Shown here: piece after piece, positions 60,235 through 64,000 of the stretch | Layout of the letters: the number at the start of each line of letters is the position of its first letter | How positions within the stretch are numbered: position 1 is the stretch's first letter | Assembly: GCA_947479475.1 (NCBI GenBank) | Contig: CANJZW010000004.1 | Location: 1 to 64,000, forward strand | Source of the DNA: Chthoniobacteraceae bacterium | Lineage (GTDB): Bacteria > Verrucomicrobiota > Verrucomicrobiia > Chthoniobacterales > Chthoniobacteraceae | DNA: 64,000 bases | Reading direction: 5' to 3' | Notes under the pieces: generated by a model | What the model was told of the DNA's origin: nothing | The model's database searches: none | Seen by the model: the letters and a program-made list of their open reading frames with translations, nothing else | Program-made: the position numbers and the translations under genes

Positions 60235-61262
60235 AAGCCGTCGTGAAAACGCGCCCGGAGCCGGGCAATGTCGAATACATCGAAATGACGGATCCGCAGG
60301 CCGCGCCGGGGCAGGTGGTCATCGAGATTCGCAATGCGGGCGTGTGCGGCACGGACATCCACATTTTCAAAAGCGAGTATGTCATCAAGCCGCCGGTGAT
60401 TCTCGGTCATGAGGTTTGCGGCACCATCGTGGAGACCGGCGCTGGCGTGACGCGCTGGAAGGTGGGCGACCGCGTTACGGTGAATCCTTCCGCAGGCCGA
60501 CTCTGCGGGAAATGCCGCTATTGTCAGATCGGCGCGCCCTTCATGTGCATTGACCGGGCGGCGGTGGGCAGCGGCATGAATGGCGGCTTCGCGAAGTATC
60601 TCAACGTGCGGCAGGAGATCGTGCTGCCGCTGCCGGAGAGCCTCGATTTTGAAACGGGTGCGCTGTGCGAGCCCTTCGCTTGCGCGGTACAGGCTGTGCT
60701 GGAGTTGACGACTATCCGTCCGGGTGAAGTGGTCGCCGTGTCCGGCCCCGGCCCCATCGGACTGATGTGTGCGATGCTAGCGAAGGCCTATGGAGCACGC
60801 GTGGTGCTGCTCGGCACGGCGAAAGACGCAGGCCGCATGGAGCTGAGCAAAACGCTCGGCATCGATGTGACCGTCAATGTGGAGGAAGGCCACGCGCTGG
60901 ACACGGTGAAGGACCTCACTCACGGCTACGGCGCGGATGTGGTGCTGGAATGCGCGGGCGCTCCCGCCTCCGCCGCGATGTGTCTCGACCTCGTGCGCAA
61001 GATGGGCCGCTACACGCAGGTGGGTATCTTCGGCGCACCGTTTCAGATCGAGTTGGACAAGGTCATCCTCAAGCAACTGCACTTCCAGGGTTCCATCTGC
61101 CACTCGTGGCAGACGTGGGACACCACGCTGCGCCTGCTCGGCGATGGCATGTTTGATTTGCGACCGCTCATCTCGAATCGTCTGCCGCTCAGTCGCTGGG
61201 AAGAGGCTTTCCAGGGCGTCATCAACAAGAACGAAACCAAGGTCCTGCTGCAACCCGAGTGA
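60231..61262 (+). CDS. Zinc-binding alcohol/polyol dehydrogenase
   Basis: 343 residues, MDR family, like sorbitol, threonine or galactitol dehydrogenases. The catalytic zinc ligands are in 'GVCGTDIH' and 'LGHEVCG'. The structural zinc site is CGKCRYCQIGAPFMC. The NAD-binding 'AVSGPGPIGLMCAMLAKA' follows near residue 170. The ATG overlaps the lyase stop (ATGA). It should oxidise a secondary hydroxyl of a sugar or sugar acid during breakdown. Confidence 0.92.
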   Translation: MKAVVKTRPEPGNVEYIEMTDPQAAPGQVVIEIRNAGVCGTDIHIFKSEYVIKPPVILGHEVCGTIVETGAGVTRWKVGDRVTVNPSAGRLCGKCRYCQIGAPFMCIDRAAVGSGMNGGFAKYLNVRQEIVLPLPESLDFETGALCEPFACAVQAVLELTTIRPGEVVAVSGPGPIGLMCAMLAKAYGARVVLLGTAKDAGRMELSKTLGIDVTVNVEEGHALDTVKDLTHGYGADVVLECAGAPASAAMCLDLVRKMGRYTQVGIFGAPFQIELDKVILKQLHFQGSICHSWQTWDTTLRLLGDGMFDLRPLISNRLPLSRWEEAFQGVINKNETKVLLQPE

Positions 61263-61267
61263 AGCCC

Positions 61268-62593
61268 ATGCCATCTGACGAAACATCTCCCACGCCGCCG
61301 AAGTCGCCGCGTCTCCTCCGGGTGCAAATCACCTCGCTGGTGCTGCTCGTGCTCATCGGCGTGATCAACTACATCGACCGCGCCACGCTCGCGATTGCGA
61401 ATCCGCTCATCCGCGAGGAGCTGGGCCTGTCCGTGGCCGACATGGGGCTGCTGCTCTCCGCCTTCCTCGGTGCGTATGCGCTCGCGCAGTTGCCTGCCGG
61501 CCTGATCGTGGACCGCTTTGGGCCGCGGCTCGTGCTCTCGCTCAGCCTGGCCATCTGGTCGCTGGCGCAGATGGTGGGCGGGTTCGTGCGCGGGTTTGGG
61601 CAGTTCTTTGCCACCCGTGCGGCGCTCGGCATTGGCGAGGCACCGCAGTTCCCCGCGAACGTGCGGGTGGTGTGCGACTGGTTTGGCAAAGGCGAGCGCG
61701 GCTTCGCCACTGGCGTGTGGAACTGCTCCTCCACCCTCGGCACGGCCATCTCCGCGCCGCTGCTCACCTTCCTCATGCTCAGCTTAGGGTGGCGGGCCAT
61801 GTTTATCATCATGGGCGCGGTCGGACTCGTGGTTGCAGCCACGTTTTACGCGCTGTATCGAAATCCCGCCCAGGTTGACCTCACCGAGGACGAAAAGCGT
61901 TACCTCGCCGATGGCGAAACGCCCACGGTGCGCCAACCCATCACGCTCCGTGAATGGACGCATCTTTTCCGCTTTCGCACGACGTGGGGCATGATCTTCG
62001 GCTTCTCCGGCACGGTGTATCTGCTGTGGATTTACAACGCGTGGCTGCCGAGCTACCTGCAAATGGAGCGACACTTCACCATCGCAAAGACGGGCTGGGT
62101 GGCCGCGATTCCATTCGTGTTCGGCGTCTTTGGCAGCCTGTGCGGTGGTCACCTCTGCGACTATCTCGTGAGACGCGGCGTGTCGCCCATGCTGAGTCGC
62201 AAGGGACCGATGGTCATCGCGCTGCTCGGCGGCTCGGTGTTCACCGCGCTCGCCGCCATCACGCCGGGGAATGTGCTCGCCATCGGTTTCATCGCCGCCG
62301 CCATGTTCCTGCTCTACATCGCCAGCAGCGCCGCGTGGGCCATGGCTCCGGTCGCCGCGCCAGGGAACAGCACCGCCTCGCTCGGTGCGGTGCAAAACTT
62401 TGGCGGTTACTGCGGTGGCACGCTCGCCCCCGCGCTCACTGGTTTCATCGTGCAAAAGACCACCAGCTTCGCGCCCGCCCTGCAGACTGGCGCAGCCATC
62501 GGCATCGTCACCGCGTTGCTCTACTTCGTGCTCGTCCGCGAGCCCATCACTCCACGGGCAACCCAGCCAGCGGACACTGATGTGACCTTATGA
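61268..62593 (+). CDS. MFS transporter, ACS-type, second copy
   Basis: 441 residues from the ATG at 61268; a GTG at 61259 overlapping the previous stop (GTGA) would give 444 and is equally possible. About 12 hydrophobic segments; 'VINYIDRATLAIANPLI' and 'GLIVDRFGPRLVL' are family-typical of ACS carriers. Same family as the one at 32847-34163, and the group that includes the sialic acid or hexuronate type organic-anion carriers. Probably brings in the acidic monosaccharide released outside. Confidence 0.9.
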   Translation: MPSDETSPTPPKSPRLLRVQITSLVLLVLIGVINYIDRATLAIANPLIREELGLSVADMGLLLSAFLGAYALAQLPAGLIVDRFGPRLVLSLSLAIWSLAQMVGGFVRGFGQFFATRAALGIGEAPQFPANVRVVCDWFGKGERGFATGVWNCSSTLGTAISAPLLTFLMLSLGWRAMFIIMGAVGLVVAATFYALYRNPAQVDLTEDEKRYLADGETPTVRQPITLREWTHLFRFRTTWGMIFGFSGTVYLLWIYNAWLPSYLQMERHFTIAKTGWVAAIPFVFGVFGSLCGGHLCDYLVRRGVSPMLSRKGPMVIALLGGSVFTALAAITPGNVLAIGFIAAAMFLLYIASSAAWAMAPVAAPGNSTASLGAVQNFGGYCGGTLAPALTGFIVQKTTSFAPALQTGAAIGIVTALLYFVLVREPITPRATQPADTDVTL

Positions 62594-63519
62594 GCGCAGC
62601 ATCGCGACTCGCCATCGGCATCGACCTTGGCGGCACTCACATTAAAGCAGCCCTGTTGGAGCGTGACACAGGCACGCTGGTGCAGACGTCGTCCCAACCC
62701 ACTCTGGATGGCGAGTGGCGTGGCTCCCAGCCCTTGTTCGCCCATCGTGTGCGCGATCTCGTGCATGAACTGGAAGCCACAGCGGGCTGCGGGCCATTGC
62801 CAGTTGGCCTGTGCGCTCCCGGCTTGGCCCACCGCAGTGGCCGCTACATCGACTGGATGCCAGGCCGCATGCATGGATTGGAAAAATTGGACTGGCTCGC
62901 TTTTTTAGCGCGTGAAGTGCGCGTGCTGAATGATGCCCACGCCGCCCTGCTCGGTGAAGAATGGGTCGGCAGCGCTCGGGGCTGTCAGGATGTCATCATG
63001 CTGACCCTGGGCACGGCGGTGGGTGGAGCCATTCTCAGCGGTGGCAGACTCATCCGAGGCCACATCGGGCGTGGTGGACATTTGGGACACATTTCCATCC
63101 AAGCAGACGGCGAACTTGATGCCTTTCAGACCCCGGGGAGTTTAGTCTCCTACCTGGGAAATCAAAGCCTGCTCCAGCGCACCCAGGGTCGCTACGAAAG
63201 CAGCCATGCCCTCGTCGCCGCAGCGATCTCCGGTGAGGCGGATGCCCAGATCATCTGGGATGCCTCCGTCCGTCGTTTGGCTGTGGCCGTGGCGTCTTTG
63301 ATCAATGTGCTCGATCCCGAACTGGTGATCTTGGGCGGCGGAATCTCCGCCGGAGCGGGCGATGCCCTTCTCAAGCCACTGCAAAGCTACCTCGACCAAT
63401 TCGAATGGCGCCCCGGCGGTCACCAGGTCCGGTTGACGCTCGCGAGTGCCGGCGAGTGGGCTGGGGCCTATGGCAGCGTGCGCGAGATCGAACGCCGCCA
63501 ACTCGAAACACAACGCTGA
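62590..63519 (+). CDS. ROK-family sugar kinase without the zinc motif
   Basis: 309 residues. The phosphate loop is 'IGIDLGGTHIKAALL', and the catalytic Asp sits in 'VLNDAHAALLGE'. A second ATP-binding motif reads 'LTLGTAVGGAIL', and the adenosine motif is 'DPELVILGGGIS'. The usual ROK zinc-binding CxCGxxGC stretch after 'GHLGHISI' is missing and is replaced by a Cys-free 'ELDAFQTPGSL'. Its ATG overlaps the MFS stop (ATGA). It likely phosphorylates the imported or released sugar, in the position of NanK in sialic acid pathways. Confidence 0.88.
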   Translation: MSAASRLAIGIDLGGTHIKAALLERDTGTLVQTSSQPTLDGEWRGSQPLFAHRVRDLVHELEATAGCGPLPVGLCAPGLAHRSGRYIDWMPGRMHGLEKLDWLAFLAREVRVLNDAHAALLGEEWVGSARGCQDVIMLTLGTAVGGAILSGGRLIRGHIGRGGHLGHISIQADGELDAFQTPGSLVSYLGNQSLLQRTQGRYESSHALVAAAISGEADAQIIWDASVRRLAVAVASLINVLDPELVILGGGISAGAGDALLKPLQSYLDQFEWRPGGHQVRLTLASAGEWAGAYGSVREIERRQLETQR

Positions 63520-63551
63520 TTTTTAAACACCGGAATGTCGCAGAAACAACC

Positions 63552-64000
63552 ATGAAGACCCTCACCCCATTTTTCTGTCTCTCATTCTTTTGTCTTCTCA
63601 TCACGGCATTGCCCGCTGCGGATGCTGCCATAGACCTGCTCAGCATCCGCGGCCTGCCGCGTGTCCTCTACAACAACGACAGCGATGATCTGAAGTGGTC
63701 CGGCTATCCCGAGCATCATGCTGCGCTGTGGGTTCCGGCGGGAGAAGCGCTGCCCCTTCATTGTGCCGGTTCGCCGGAGGACTACCTCGCGCGGCGCATC
63801 GCGCCCTTGGCAAAGACCAGCGTCACCGGCTTGTCTTACTGCGGCAACTTCGGCGCTCCGGTCTGGGAACTTCAGCAGGGCAGGTTTGCCTCGCTCGGCG
63901 ACGATCCGCTGAAGCCCATCGCGGCCTTTTGGAAGCAGGAAGGACGGACGTTCTTTTTCTCGGTGCGCATGAACGAAAAGCATCAGGCCTACTTCAACTG
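63552..64000 (+). CDS. Secreted GH-like TIM-barrel protein, copy 2 (partial)
   Basis: The 149 visible codons begin with a signal peptide (MKTLTPFFCLSFFCLL...) and continue with 'GLPRVLYNNDSDDLKW' and 'LSYCGNFGAPVWEL', closely matching the beginning of the gene at 49500. It runs off the right edge, so the locus continues beyond the window. It starts 32 bases after the ROK kinase gene. Confidence 0.85.
   Translation, partial: MKTLTPFFCLSFFCLLITALPAADAAIDLLSIRGLPRVLYNNDSDDLKWSGYPEHHAALWVPAGEALPLHCAGSPEDYLARRIAPLAKTSVTGLSYCGNFGAPVWELQQGRFASLGDDPLKPIAAFWKQEGRTFFFSVRMNEKHQAYFN

Overview
The window looks like a chromosomal segment from a Verrucomicrobiota (PVC superphylum) bacterium. The evidence is the gene content: DUF1080 and ThuA proteins, PVC-type haem-binding cytochromes, a DUF1588/DUF1592-type plus DUF1552 gene pair, a secreted sulfatase, a CehA/McbA-type metallohydrolase, a Verrucomicrobium-type ECF sigma factor and many secreted glycan-active proteins. 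No plasmid or phage backbone is visible. Assignments rest on motif reading and family knowledge; no searches were run.

Region 1 (1-4485): the 5' part of a BREX phage-defence operon on the minus strand (a BrxA-position gene, brxB and a truncated brxC) runs off the left edge. An AT-rich intergenic stretch follows, holding decayed coding sequence and several inverted repeats. Then comes an orphan terminase-small-subunit-like gene on the plus strand, then ssrA (tmRNA, minus strand), whose 3' end faces the BREX side. The layout fits a defence island inserted at the 3' end of ssrA, but no integrase or second att copy is in view.

Region 2 (4572-8803, minus): ThuA, DUF1080, a TIM-barrel sugar epimerase and a Gfo/Idh/MocA oxidoreductase. 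This set fits oxidative (3-keto) glycoside breakdown. Region 3 (9245-24362): mostly chromosomal genes, including rlmN, a comM/YifB-type ATPase, a TPMT-type methyltransferase, a sulfatase, a PHP-type metallohydrolase and several conserved or unknown proteins, with short tandem repeats and one REP-like element between them.

Region 4 (24363-35579, minus): a 1351-residue ThuA/NPCBM/propeller/cytochrome c protein, then a tight set (ceramidase-fold protein, MFS transporter, RidA, PQQ-type sugar dehydrogenase with three haem motifs, VanX-type dipeptidase).

Region 5 (36057-64000, all plus): the most interesting part. An ECF sigma factor and a membrane anti-sigma/FecR-like protein head a ~28 kb run of closely spaced genes. 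These include four paralogues that join a SUMF1/FGE-like domain (without the catalytic cysteines) to a sialidase-type Asp-box propeller, a fifth sialidase-type domain fused in frame behind a GH5-like glycosidase, and a sixth free-standing one. There are also a two-domain SGNH/sialate O-acetylesterase-type protein, two paralogous GH-like TIM-barrel proteins, and a co-translated quartet of isocitrate-lyase-type lyase, zinc dehydrogenase, MFS transporter and ROK kinase. Together they look like a sialic-acid-like or acylated-sugar scavenging system that uses a lyase unrelated to NanA. The substrate and the pathway are inferences.
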